From Chaetoceros tenuissimus (Eukaryota > Bacillariophyta > Thalassiosirophyceae > Chaetocerotales > Chaetocerotaceae), in contig BLLK01000022.1 of assembly GCA_021927905.1 (NCBI GenBank), positions 2,790,001-2,854,000 of the forward strand: a stretch of 64,000 nt of DNA, read 5' to 3'. The translations under genes were made by a program, and so were the position numbers. Positions 28,810 to 39,360 of this stretch are shown here, in pieces (the first letter of the stretch is position 1; the number at the start of each line of letters is the position of its first letter). The notes under the pieces were generated by a model. It was given only the letters and a program-made list of their open reading frames with translations. It was not told where the DNA came from and ran no database searches.

Positions 28810-31800
28810 TTAATGAACTGCTTTCTTTCCAAATGACTTGTAAAATTCAATCATTGCTGGCGTTATTTGTTTCCTAGTTCCATCTATCGCTTTTTGTAAA
28901 TGTTTCATACTTATCATTGGGACAGAATCAATTCTTTCATCAGATTCTTCAATTGCAAACAAAGCGGACTCTCTGGATATTGACACAATCTCTGCTCCAG
29001 AATAACCCTCTGTAGCCGAAGCAAGTACGTCAAGCTATTCGAATAAAAATACATGAGTATGAATTCATTTCGACTTATGCAAGCAATTTGAAAAAGAGAA
29101 CGAGGTATGAATACACTTACATCTATAGTTGGATCATGAGATTTGCCTTTTAGTTGTAAATCAAATATAGCCTTTCTAGTACCAGATTCTGGGACGCCAA
29201 CATAAATCATTCGATCAATCCTTCCTGGTCTTGTCAGTGCTGGGTCAAGAATATCTGGTCTATTTGTAGCACCGACAACAACAATGCGGACCTGTTTTCC
29301 ATCCTTAGATGCATAACTGGATGTAGTACAACCATCGATCTCAGTCAAAAGTTGACTCAACATTCTTTCGCCTCCAGCCCCTTCACTTGACCCGCGCTTA
29401 GAAGCGATAGCGTCTATCTCATCGAAGAAGATGACACAAGGACTTGCAAGTCTGGCTCTTCGAAATAAAGCAGCAAGGGCTCTCTCACTCTCTCCAAGCC
29501 ATTTACTTAACAACTCGGGACCTTTGACTGCCAGAAAATTCATGTTGCCTTCCGATGCCAATGCTCTCGCCATTAATGCTGTAAGAAGATAAGTCAGATT
29601 TTTAAGGTAGAGAATAAAAATGAATGAAGTATAAACTTACTCTTGGAACAACCGGGAGGACCATACAACAAAACTCCTCTAGGTGGTGGAATCTTTAGTG
29701 CCTTGAAGAGATGACCATGTGTCATGGGCAACTCGATAGCTTCCCGTAGACTGCGTTTCACACTATCCATACCCCCAATGGAATCCCAAGGAACTTTAGG
29801 AATCTCGACAGTTACTGCTTTGATTGCAGAAGGCTTAGTTGCAAAAATTGCTTTCTTGATAATTGCAAGAGACAAGTGGATTTGATCATTCTCACTAGAA
29901 TTACCATCTTTGGATATTGACATTCTCACAGCTTCCTTTATACTCAAAGTACAATCTGCACCAGTGAACCCTTTCGCTGATCGTGACAAAGTTGTAAAAT
30001 CAGTTTCTGATAGATCTGGAGTTGCGATATTATCTGAGCTTAATTTGTCTAGGCAGAATTTGAAAATTTCAGCCTTTGCCTTCTCATCTGGACTAGGGAT
30101 CTCAATTTCTGTATCCAGTCTTCCAGCTCGTCGTAATGCTGGATCGAGGCTTGATGGATTTGAAGTGATTGCAAGAACTACAACATTGCCACTTTGTTCT
30201 GCATCCGATACTGACAAATGTCCTATGCCATCCATCAATGCAAGAAGAGTACTCGCTACTCTTTCCACTCCCGCTGCTTGTCCCGAGGCACCGCGACGAG
30301 GGCAAATCAAATGTATATCATCTAAAATGATTAATGTGCTTACTTTCTTCTCAATAGCTCGTTTCTCTCCTCTTTCAAACAACTTTGCTAATTTCTTTTC
30401 CGCTTCGCCTACAATTGATATAGAAGATTGAATGCTAGCACAATTTACTTTTTCTACTTCGACAATGAAATCAGAATCTTCGAGAGTCTGGCCATGCATA
30501 TCCAAGGCAATTTGATCTGCAAGTAAAGATTTTCCACATCCGCTACTTCCATGTAAAAGTAACCCTCTCTTTGCACGGATCGGACCATTCCTAGGAAAAT
30601 GCTCAGGATGGTACAATGTCGGTACCAAAAATGATTTGAGCTTTGATTGAATGTCATCTAAACCTGCTACAAGTTTAGTGTTGGTAATCTTAAGGTCCGT
30701 CTCCTTAGTTTCAGATCCCATTATGATATCTTTTGTCATAAAATTGAACGAAAGGGTTGTGTTGTAGGTAATGCGACCAAGCTTGAGGGATTCATTTTGT
30801 AAGTCTTCGTTGATCTTATCCGCGAGACTTTGCTCTTTCTCAATATTTATAGAGTTGTCTTGAATATCTAGATTCTCCATCGGTGTCAAAATCTTGTCCA
30901 AGTCAATATCATCAGTAGATTCTTCATGAAATGAAATAGCAGTGATCTTGAATCGAAGCTTTTTCCCTTGAAAAGATATGGTGATGGTTTCATTCACGCA
31001 AAAATATTTTTGATTGCAGAAAGCAGTAATCATTTTTTCAATGATCTTTGAGGACTTTTGCAGCATATCTGTAGTAAAATAACACGTATCTGGATCATCT
31101 AATGCCAGACTTATTTTCTTGGCATCTCCACATATTGACTTCAAAGCCGCTCCTGCTTTTTGTAATGATATCAGTGCTATGTATTTCTTTATGGTTTGGC
31201 GTTTCAATGGGGTAGATGTTTTAGATGGACTGGGAGAACTCACAAATCCTTCAAAAGTAAATGACTTTTTCGCAGAGCTTGGAGTAGATAGAATCGTCGG
31301 TGTTAAAACCATTGGTGTTTCTTCATTAACAGGAAGAGCTTCTTCTTTACCTATTGTCAAGCTTGGTGGCATTAACCTTGCTTCACCTTCCTTTGGAAAA
31401 TTCGTCTTTTTTCCATTAGGCGATGCAAACTTATTATTTTGGCCTCTTTCATTTGAAGCGGATGGTATCTGAACTTTAGCTATACAAATAAAGCTAATGT
31501 TTCCATCATTCTTAGTAACGGATGCATGTGAAGGACTCCATGCTTCTTTCTTTCTCATACTTGCGGGGCCTCTATCATCTTTCACATCAATTTGGACAAC
31601 AAGTGTATCGTCACCATTTCTTACGTTAAATTCACGGGCATCTGTCTCATGAATGTAAATGATTCTTTCATTTTCTTCTGTAATATTCTTGCAACTCTTC
31701 CTCATGAAGCAGTCGGATGGGATGCTTAAAGCAATCGCATCATATTTCTGTATGGAATCGTCTTCTTCATGTTCCAGTTGTTCATGTCTTGGAGGCGTTT

Positions 31801-31846
31801 TTTGAGGTGTATTTTGCGAGCTTTTGCTCTTTTTCTTTTTTGCCAT
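28810..31846 (-). CDS. AFG2/CDC48-family double AAA ATPase, three exons
   Basis: Exons 29641-31846, 29121-29578 and 28810-29034 join to 962 residues. After a Lys-rich start and a CDC48-like N region come two AAA modules. D1 has Walker A GSSGCGKS (about 434) and Walker B LIILDDIH (about 510). D2 has Walker A GPPGCSKT with the intron inside it (about 736), GESERALAALFRRARLASPC, Walker B VIFFDEIDAI and RPDILDPALTRPGRIDRMIY. The linker SIGGMDSVKRSLREAIELP and EGYSGAEIVSISRESAL are typical of AFG2/SPATA5-like proteins, which remove shuttling factors from pre-60S ribosomes. In D1, Walker B ends DD rather than DE, and P-loop Pro is replaced by Ser, so D1 hydrolysis may be weak. The Cys-Ser-Lys in the D2 P-loop is usual for this group. 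Confidence 0.88.
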
Positions 31847-32166
31847 TTCCCACCGATCCCTTTATTTCGATTACAGTTTCTATGCAGTGATATCTATAGA
31901 TAACTATGGAAAATATAACCACCTATATTCTCACAGCAAATACTAATTGAAATTCACTTGAATTGCATGCCAAAGAAAAATGAAAGGTGACGGTCTCATT
32001 CACTTTTTTGTTTTTTGTATAGTTCTTTTCCCCACTCCTCCCCTCTTTCTCTTTTTACTGGCATTCTAACCGATAATTTTAGTTTATTTCTTCTGTATCT
32101 GATTTATATTACTTTTAACTTACGTATATTCTTTGTGGCATCATGCAGTTGATCACATGAATTTGT
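31847..32166. other. Intergenic, no gene recognised
   Basis: This 320-bp stretch separates two minus-strand genes: the promoter of the AAA ATPase lies at its right... on the lower-numbered side, and the 3' UTR of the GH18 gene at the higher-numbered side. It is T-rich around 32005-32050. No repeat or RNA gene was seen. Confidence 0.25.
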
Positions 32167-33381
32167 TTACAACTCTTCAGCATTCTCCTCGTTGATGTCT
32201 GCCAAAGCGTTCTCTACATGGCCTAGGATAAGTCCATGTTGAAATGGAGGTTCTCTATAATCCTGACCAATTTCCCAAATGAAAATCCCTTTCAACTTAT
32301 TGGATACCGCCATTTTGACTTTATCTTTCACCGATGCGAATGATTCGATAAACACAGCTTCTCCATCGCCTTCAATAGATAAAATTCCTTCTTCATCATG
32401 ATTCTTTTCTTTTACCAAAGCATCAACAACTTCATGGTGTGTTTTAATGTTTCCAGGGTTTCTAGTATCCCTCCCATACGCTGGAATTCCAAGTACAATC
32501 TTCGAAGGATGACAGCCACTCTCTACAAGCACATCAACTGCCTTATGTGCTACAATTTCATTAGACATTTGGATGATACTTTTAATCGAATTTCGAACAA
32601 TGATTTATTCACTCACCATTAATGAATGACGCATGATGTTCATTCGAATTTGGCACTACCATATCATAAGCCATTAAATTGACTTGGTCTACATAGTCGT
32701 ATACTTCCTTAAATAGAAATTGGTTAGCATGCAAAGCAACGCTGACCTTGATGTTGTGTTTATGTAACTCTGTTGCTGCCTCTGCGATAAGGTGCATGTA
32801 TGACAAGTACTCATCATTTGTTGCTGGTTGTTCCCAGTCAAAGTCAACGCCATTTAGTTCCTCGCGAATACTAATTACAAATATATGGAGTGAGTTAAGT
32901 CGTTAATCCACACGTCTTGATGTGAAGGGATACAAATGAAAATGATTCACAAGATGTTGAGATAGACATACCATAACTTTTTCAGATCCGAGATGAATAT
33001 AGAGCGGCTCTGTTTTGTAGCTGCAATTTGTTTCATTGCGGAACTTCTACCACCACCTCCAATAGAAACGAATATGTTGAAATCGCCTCCATTCTCAACA
33101 GTTTGGTTGCGTGTATTACGGATTTGCCTAGCTCTTTCATAATGATCTTTCTGTACACAGCAAACATCCTCTTCGAGAATAGATCTATCGAGAACTGGCT
33201 CGATGGAGTATAGAATAAGATCGGTGAGAATATGAGCAGACTCTTCTACATTGATTCCAGCTCTGTAGTCTGGGAAATAGCCCGAAACTACAAAATTATT
33301 CGAATCCAATGTATCACCAAGTACTAGCTTGGCTGCGCCTAAAGCGAGAAAGGCATGACAAAAGCGGAATAGTGAAATCAT
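32167..33381 (-). CDS. Secreted GH18 chitinase-like protein, three exons
   Basis: Exons 32972-33381, 32617-32870 and 32167-32537 join to 344 residues. A signal peptide (about 1-22) is followed by FVVSGYFPDYRAG, the first GH18 strand. FNIFVSIGGGGRSS is the SxGG motif, and ELNGVDFDWEQP is the catalytic DxxDxDxE motif, with Glu150 as acid and Asp146/Asp148 present but Asn143 in place of the first Asp. QVNLMAYDMV and IVLGIPAYGRD are the next two conserved strands, and KGIFIWEIGQDY is the final one. The enzyme would hydrolyse chitin-like beta-1,4-GlcNAc polymers outside the cell or in the ER lumen, relevant to diatoms that make chitin fibres. Intron 2 is the weakest call: its acceptor (after 32538) is the only one restoring frame. 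Confidence 0.83.
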
Positions 33382-33809
33382 CCTTATGGCAATCTATTTG
33401 ATGAAAGTAAATATATCAAATGTTTCGTGTAGAAACCTTTGATGTAAGTATGGTAAGTGCGACATCAGATGATGAAGATGAAGATAGGAGCAGATACATA
33501 GGAGACGGGAGACGATGAGACGATAGGGTTCTCAAGGTTCTCTACGGGAGAACCCTAGCTAATTACATGTATGTGTAGCCGTTTATGTTTTGTTCCGTAC
33601 GTACTATCTACGTATTCCTCTATTTCATCGCCGAACGGTCTTTTTGGGGCCTTCGGCACAATTTCATTGTGTTAATAAAGAGTAGTAGTATTGAGATGGT
33701 AGTGCCAAAGTGCCAAAAGTGCTAAGAGTATTCCTTCAACAATCATTACATCCTCTTATCATTCATCTTATTGATTTAATTTGCATTGTTTCACAAAGAG
33801 AAAGAAACC
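33382..33809. promoter_or_regulatory. Divergent intergenic region with hairpin
   Basis: This is the shared upstream region of the GH18 gene (minus) and the SGNH-like gene (plus). It holds a perfect 10-bp inverted repeat with telobox-like AACCCTA (33524-33557, listed separately) and GCCGAAC...GGCCTTCGGC sequence near 33630-33657. No coding signal was found. Confidence 0.4.
33524..33557. repeat. Perfect 10-bp inverted repeat with telobox-like arms
   Basis: TAGGGTTCTC (33524-33533) and GAGAACCCTA (33548-33557) are exact reverse complements around a 14-nt loop. The arms include AACCCTA, the plant-type telobox core. AGAACCCTAGCT also occurs at 11808-11819 in another intergenic region. Confidence 0.75.
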
Positions 33810-35819
33810 ATGACGATGGATAACTCGGAACATTCTCAAATTTCAGAGTGGGATGCTCTCGAAGCTAGGTCATTGATGTCAGCTGCACAAAATGGCCCAG
33901 ATGAGAAGTATACATCTCCACAACAGAAGAAGTCTCAGGCCTTCTTGAGACGAAATATATGCATAGTTGTAGTCATGGCTATATGTGCGGTTGTGTCTTT
34001 GTTTAAAGAAGATATAGTGGCAATGATGGTGTACGATCATGAAGTAGTAGTCCATGGTAAAACGCCAGTTGAAGAATTGAGAACGTTGGCATTAGAAGGT
34101 AAACGAGAATTTGATGAAATGGTAAAGAAAGAATATGGCGAATATGCGGAACAAGTTTTTGATACAGTGTCGGTACTTAAATATTTCAAAACTCCATATG
34201 ATGTTGCAAAAGAAGACCAAAAGCCTGCAGAGGGTGATCTATCTAGAGAAAGACTGAAAAGAAGGATGAAGATTAAAATCATTGAAAGCCAAATCGAGGA
34301 AGGAAATACAAAGTTTACCTTTGTCGTTGCTGGTCATAGTGCATGTGCAGGACATGGTAACCTATTCAAACATTCATATGGAAATGTAATTGAACAGTCT
34401 TTGAAGGGGGCATTCGGTTCTCTTGGTATTCAATTTTACTCCAAGAATTATGCAGCGGGAAACACCAAGTCTTCTCCCGAAAATGCACTATGTATGCAAG
34501 GAAATTACGGAAAAGATATTGATGTCCTTTCTTGGGATTTCGGAATGACTGACGGTCGTACTCCTCAATTTTATAAAATGTGGAAGCAGAGAGCCGCACT
34601 TCATCCAACTAGACCTATTTTGTTTTCATATGGACAAAGATACTGCGATCAAATGCATAAAGAACATGAAGAGCAAGGAGGAGCTGGTTTCGAAGCCAAC
34701 TTTTGGAATGCTCGTAACATCTTTCCTAATTCTGATGATCCAAATGTTGATACTTCCAAGCTAAGTCCAGCTGTCAAAAATTATATGTGTAACGGCCATC
34801 CTGAAACTGGAGATGTTTGTGGCCCAGTCGATGTCAAGTATGATACGAAAGAAGCATGTGGAAACAATATCAAAGGTCAAGTTTCTTGGCACAATGGGTG
34901 GAAAGATCATTTATTTATTGGTCGTGTAACCGCTGCATTTATTCTTGAGAACTTTTTGCAGGCTCTTGAGGAATTAGCCGAAGCAGCAACTATGGTCGAT
35001 GAAGGTGACGGGAAGGCCCCTAAACATCAAACTGCAATCAACACGCTATATCTTGCAGAGCTTCGTAGACTCGAGAGGGAAGACCATGAGAAATTTGAAG
35101 CTAGCAAGACTCCTGATGATTCAGAAATATTCGGTGCTGGTTTGAAACATGGTGGAAACTTCACAAACTTTCAGAGGAAGGTCGGGTATTGTCGTCATAC
35201 ATTTCTTCCAAACGAAGCAAGGTACAATGGGGTAGTATTTGATGGAAAGCAAGAACCTGCAGAATACATGTTTGGTGGAAAGCACGACTATAAGGATGAA
35301 GGATATGACTTATCAAAATTACCTGATCCTGAACCTGACAATGACGATTCTGAAGTCATGCTGGTTTATAATGTGAAGGGCGATCGCGGTACTTGTAAAG
35401 AGGCTGAAATTGACATGAAAGATATGTATATGGTTCGTTACGAAGATAAATGGATGAAGATGACGCTTCCCAATAGTGCAGAAGAGCAGTACTATGATCT
35501 CGATACAAATGATTTAGATGGAGTTATTCTCATGTGTACCACTGTGAAGTTTTTTGGTAAGCGAGCTGATGGTGAAGTTATCATTCCAGACATGTTCAAC
35601 TCCACATTGATTCCGAACCCAGACGAAGCTGGAATATTTGTGAATGGAGTAAGAGTCATTGATGGTGCTCGTGTCGAAGACGATAGATGCTACGTCCTCA
35701 AACATAAAGAAGGGGAAGAGGGATATTTCTTTCCAAAAAATAGTGCAGGAAAATATGAGTTTAAATTTCGACTGCCAATACCAGGGAAGTTGCAACTAAC
35801 AACGATTGTAATTGTTTAG
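33810..35819 (+). CDS. Type II membrane protein with SGNH-hydrolase-like domain
   Basis: A 669-residue protein; the first ATG in frame is at 33810. A short cytosolic N terminus, one membrane anchor (about 48-65, ICIVVVMAICAVVSLF) and a coiled-coil-like stalk lead into an ectodomain. FTFVVAGHSACAGHGNLFKH (Ser177 as candidate nucleophile), then YSKNYAAGNTKSSPEN, and IDVLSWDFGMTDGR resemble blocks I, II and III of SGNH/GDSL esterases. A candidate Asp-His lies in NGWKDHLFIG (366-367). The C-terminal third is rich in Cys and beta strands. This arrangement is common as a large family in diatoms, but substrates are unknown; carbohydrate deacylation at the cell surface or in the Golgi is inference. 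Single exon. Confidence 0.68.
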   Translation: MTMDNSEHSQISEWDALEARSLMSAAQNGPDEKYTSPQQKKSQAFLRRNICIVVVMAICAVVSLFKEDIVAMMVYDHEVVVHGKTPVEELRTLALEGKREFDEMVKKEYGEYAEQVFDTVSVLKYFKTPYDVAKEDQKPAEGDLSRERLKRRMKIKIIESQIEEGNTKFTFVVAGHSACAGHGNLFKHSYGNVIEQSLKGAFGSLGIQFYSKNYAAGNTKSSPENALCMQGNYGKDIDVLSWDFGMTDGRTPQFYKMWKQRAALHPTRPILFSYGQRYCDQMHKEHEEQGGAGFEANFWNARNIFPNSDDPNVDTSKLSPAVKNYMCNGHPETGDVCGPVDVKYDTKEACGNNIKGQVSWHNGWKDHLFIGRVTAAFILENFLQALEELAEAATMVDEGDGKAPKHQTAINTLYLAELRRLEREDHEKFEASKTPDDSEIFGAGLKHGGNFTNFQRKVGYCRHTFLPNEARYNGVVFDGKQEPAEYMFGGKHDYKDEGYDLSKLPDPEPDNDDSEVMLVYNVKGDRGTCKEAEIDMKDMYMVRYEDKWMKMTLPNSAEEQYYDLDTNDLDGVILMCTTVKFFGKRADGEVIIPDMFNSTLIPNPDEAGIFVNGVRVIDGARVEDDRCYVLKHKEGEEGYFFPKNSAGKYEFKFRLPIPGKLQLTTIVIV

Positions 35820-35888
35820 GACTATTTAAAAATAACGATTATTCTTATACTTATGGCAACTTATGCTACCTAGTAAAACAAGTTTGAC

Positions 35889-36788
35889 CTAGATCTCTTC
35901 CTCGTCTGAGTACATTCCTTCATCTATGGTTCCAATCCAATCACGCTGAATTTGCCTCTTCATCTTTCTAGTGTTTGGCGTTTCAAAAGTCATACGTCTT
36001 GAACTTGATTTGGATTTGAGATTGAAAGAATTTCTGTCCATTGCTTTATTGCTTCTTATAGCATCAGTGTAAATACTCTCAAACTCGCTGGTGCCCGCAC
36101 TAGAAGTTGAGATCCCTCCCATGGATAAAGCACTGACACCAATACTTCGATCAGGAGATGCACAGTTCAACACATTCTCTTTCTCCATTGGAAAATTTGG
36201 TTTGAACACTGCACTAGCTGTAAGATCTGCAGAAGTATCAACCGATTCCTTTTTACGCATGTGCAAGCTTTTGTTTGCTTGTTTGATTATGTTCATACAC
36301 TCCATATGTTCCAAAGTTCCTGCTGAGATTGCAGATACATCATCTTCTTCATGGCGGACTTGAATTTCTGTGTACTCACGGATCTGAACAGGAGGCAACG
36401 GAGAGGCGTTGCTTGGTCGATGAGACCTAGAAAAAGAACGAGAACGTGTCTTTTCACTAGCCGCTCTTTCCAAACTTCGACTTCGATTATCTGGACGAAC
36501 AGAGTGCGACCTGGATCTTGGCTCTCGTCTATGCGATCTACTACTGTGACTGCTACTCTTTCTGCTACTTGAATGACTTCGTCTATTTCTTTGATCTCTC
36601 TCACTTGATCGTGATGAAACTTCAGTCACAACAGTTTCATCTTCTTCACTGTCGTATTTTTCTGATGGATAATCGTCAATCATGGTTGAACATGCTGCCA
36701 TCAAATAAAACAAAGTATCCAAAGGACCACTACAATGGTCGCGACGACGGCTATATCTATGTCTTCGTCTGGAAGAGGAAGTAGGCAT
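35889..36788 (-). CDS. Arg/Ser-rich hypothetical protein
   Basis: A 299-residue protein with an Arg-rich start (SSSRRRHRYSRRRDH), a hydrophobic patch (about 23-37, PLDTLFYLMAACSTM), an acidic segment (about 40-55) and a long RS-rich region (about 58-127) with many SR, RS and SRS units, as in splicing-related proteins. No RRM is present. The second half is less biased and contains EIQVRHEEDDVSAISAGTLE and SVSALSMGGIS-like motifs, then a basic C terminus with RRMTFETPNTRKMKRQIQRD and an acidic end. A pattern of 'DDVSAISAGTLEHME' type sits in many diatom proteins of unknown function. Single exon; promoter region shared with nothing recognised to the right. Confidence 0.65.
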   Translation of the reverse strand: MPTSSSRRRHRYSRRRDHCSGPLDTLFYLMAACSTMIDDYPSEKYDSEEDETVVTEVSSRSSERDQRNRRSHSSSRKSSSHSSRSHRREPRSRSHSVRPDNRSRSLERAASEKTRSRSFSRSHRPSNASPLPPVQIREYTEIQVRHEEDDVSAISAGTLEHMECMNIIKQANKSLHMRKKESVDTSADLTASAVFKPNFPMEKENVLNCASPDRSIGVSALSMGGISTSSAGTSEFESIYTDAIRSNKAMDRNSFNLKSKSSSRRMTFETPNTRKMKRQIQRDWIGTIDEGMYSDEEEI

Positions 36789-37174
36789 TATTCTTTTTTA
36801 TTTTTGTGCGAGAATCACTGCTCTGCAACCACTAGGTCTGTATGTCTGTTTTTATGGTTAATAATGAGGTCCCTAACCACACAAACTGCACTTCTCGCAG
36901 CGTGATTTCTGGTCAATTTTCCACACTGTGATTTTGATTTGTGGTCGGGAGTCTTGTTGCAACCTATGAATGAGTTGTAGCTTGATTCAGCTCTTGTACT
37001 ACGTACAACAACGAAAACTACTCTAGAGATTGAAAAGGCCGGGATGGTGATGTTTGAATCGCTAAGCAACATGTGTTTTCCAAGATCAAGCACGATTGAG
37101 CACTAAAGTTGAAAGAAGACGTGTTTTTAAAATGTGGGACTGACGGGCGTGGGTTAAAAAACAGAAAACATATT
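36789..37174. other. Intergenic, no gene supported
   Basis: This 386-bp stretch lies between two minus-strand genes. A 92-codon open frame (36815-37093) has no recognisable domain and a composition unlike its neighbours, so I treat it as chance. The promoter of the RS-rich protein is expected here. Confidence 0.3.
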
Positions 37175-37679
37175 CTATTTTATCAAAAATTCATTCAATG
37201 CAGCTTTTATTCTTCTTTGATTTTGTTTTCCTTGCTTCATAATCATGATCTTATCAAACTTTCTAGACTCTTGTATCTTTCCAAATTTTTTTTTTCTCAC
37301 TATGCTCCGAACGGTTTCTTCTTCTTGTCTCAAGTCACTCTCTTCTGCTTTTGCATAAGCAAATTCATTCTCAATAATTCGTAACTTTCTTTGATTCTTG
37401 GAAGTATTGATTAATGCACCTGTACTATCAATCTTTTGGGATAGAAGTAGTAGATATTGGAAGATATGGAGTGTGGTCAGTGATATATTTTTCATAGGTG
37501 TCAAGTGAAGATGGAATACTCACAAATCCAATTCTCATTAGATGTTTTTGGATATGAACATTCTCAAAGAAATATTGTAAATGAATGTCATGGTATGCAT
37601 TATATTCCTTGGATTCCATTCTTGTGTTGATGTGGTTGATGAAGCCTTTTTCTCTTTGCTCTAGCAATGTGTCATTCAT
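37175..37679 (-). CDS. Small basic hypothetical protein, two exons
   Basis: Exons 37524-37679 and 37175-37432 (91-nt intron with GTGAGT donor) join to 137 residues. The product is helical and highly basic, especially in the second half (RSIVRKKKFGKIQESRKF; KQGKQNQRRIKAALNEFL), with a coiled-coil-like acidic patch (AKAEESDLRQEEETV). The first exon contains YHDIHLQYFFENVHIQKHLM. No family recognised. Coding status rests on the in-frame splice joining two otherwise separate open frames and on a consistent helical character. It is possibly a nuclear or ribosomal accessory protein, but this is only a guess from charge. Confidence 0.55.
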
Positions 37680-37823
37680 TTGAAAAAAATGAAAAATGTC
37701 AAGTTTGTGAAGAAGTAGTTTGGAACGGTGGCTTTTTCGTTGACTGACTTGAAGGCCTATGGTGAAAATAGTGTGTGTGATTTACTGGACCAACGTGAAA
37801 GTGAGCAAAAAACAAGTCCAACT

Positions 37824-38913
37824 TTATCTGTCCCTTGGAACAAGAGTAACTTTTGTCTCGGCAATATCCTCCGCATTACATAAAGGACATGTATTCCTCC
37901 ATAAGACCCATGTCTTGAGACAGTCTACGTGAACTTCAAGTTATAGACAATTGTTAGTTCAAAATTATGACTGTAACATGAAGTAAAATCGTATTCGAAA
38001 CTTACATTGATGACCACAATCCAAGTCACCAATTCTTTCTCCATGTTCAATTTCCATCATGCATATCGAGCAATCTGTTTGATGATCTGGACAATCATCA
38101 ACACTGCCCAGATCCTGCTGTTTCCTTACATTTCCATCTTTATCAACCATGTCATCAGTAAATGTTTCGAATGCCGAGGATGCTCTCCCGTCAAAAGTTT
38201 TCGTCTTTAGCTGAAGAGACATTTGCTCCCTCATTCCGTCTGTTCTTTGACTGACAAGTTCCAGAACTCGTCTCACCTCTCTTCTTGCCATTCGTTCTCT
38301 TCAGTTTGATGGAATTTCAAACAAAGTGTCAGTTCGAAATGATTTGTCATTAATTTGTAAGAGTATATGTTCATAGCGGTCGAATTTACCTTTGAAGAAC
38401 ATGTTCCACCATTCTGCGATTAAAACATGGGAAACATTTGTTGAGTAGATAGTTTCGAGCCATGGCTCCACATCTCGTGGTAAATAGAGAAAACACTGCA
38501 ATCATCACAACGAAGAACAGTGGCGTATAGAATATCCGAATGAAGGTATCCATAGAAGTTGAATGAAAGCAATGTACGTCATTCCTTGATGAAGCACTAC
38601 GATAGCGCGGGACGCTGCAAGTGTTTTCATTATTGAGTATAAGGCAATATTGGTCGAATGAATCCCCTGCACATGAGCAATGTAGAGCTTCGTAGGGTTT
38701 TGTTGTGTTTGAACTTTCGTGGGAATAGCTTTGGTACCGTTCAAAGTTTTGTGTTGAATTATTGTAGGTTACATTGAATGGTGCACCAAGGCTCAGCCGA
38801 CAGCTGATTCTACTGGAGAACCAAGCATGCGAGTTCTTGAATTGTAAATTTGTTACGATGAGTATGAATATATAATAGTTGAGTGTTTTGGAAAAATTGC
38901 TTCTTGATCTCAT
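37824..38913 (-). CDS. Membrane RING-H2 ubiquitin ligase, three exons
   Basis: Exons 38390-38913, 38006-38298 and 37824-37933 join to 308 residues. Residues 1-30 form a signal peptide (LNYYIFILIVTNLQF...NSHAW), followed by a Cys-containing luminal part with Asn-x-Thr/Ser sites, one transmembrane helix (about 130-148, PLFFVVMIAVFSLF) and a cytosolic part ending in a complete RING-H2: CSICMMEIEHGERIGDLDCG, HQFHVDC, then CPLC. Intron 2 (37934-38005) lies inside the RING, between the HQ and FH residues. This is the layout of membrane-bound E3 ligases of the secretory/endosomal system. A related RING-H2 gene lies about 5 kb away on the other strand. Confidence 0.85.
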
Positions 38914-39147
38914 TTTTCAAGAATTACTGTCGCTGCTCTCTTTGTTTTTAGATCTTGGTTCTTTTTCCTTTCGCTTCTTCAACAATCACAGCGTTGTGAT
39001 AAGTAACTAAATAGATGAATTTTATTTGATTTCTAAGTAGATCGCTTCACATAAAACTTCCCTTACTTTTATTTATTGTTTTGCAGCCAATAAATAAAAG
39101 TCATAAGTACAAAAATGTTAAGATTGCTTGATGAGGCAAAAGATCTG

Positions 39148-39220
39148 TGAACAGTGCCAGACTCGAACTGACGACCTTTGGGTCTGGAATCCAATGCTCT
39201 ACCAACTGAGCTAACCGTCC
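39148..39220 (-). tRNA. trnW-CCA: tRNA-Trp (anticodon CCA)
   Basis: A 73-nt cloverleaf on the minus strand. The acceptor stem GGACGGT pairs with ACTGTTC (one G-U and one G-T type wobble), discriminator A. The D arm is GCTC...GAGC, the anticodon stem TTGGA/CCCAA has one A-C mismatch next to the loop, the loop TTCCAGA places CCA at 39185-39187, and the T arm is GTCAG-TTCGAGT-CTGGC. Internal promoter boxes A (TAGCTCAGTTGG) and B (GTTCGAGTC) are present. No intron and no encoded CCA tail, as expected for a nuclear tRNA. Confidence 0.93.
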
Positions 39221-39360
39221 AATCTGACAGAGCCGTGCGCTGTTATAAAATATGATAACAAATATCAAAGTTCAAGCAATCCTGCACATCATCTTTCATC
39301 ATCGAAAGCCATATTTTCATAGATCTAAAAATTAATAAAAGGAAATAATAGACATATCAG

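Noticed and set aside
36815-37093. 92-codon minus-strand frame between the RS-rich and small basic genes
   Set aside because: No domain, signal, or splice partner; composition and length are within chance for AT-rich DNA.
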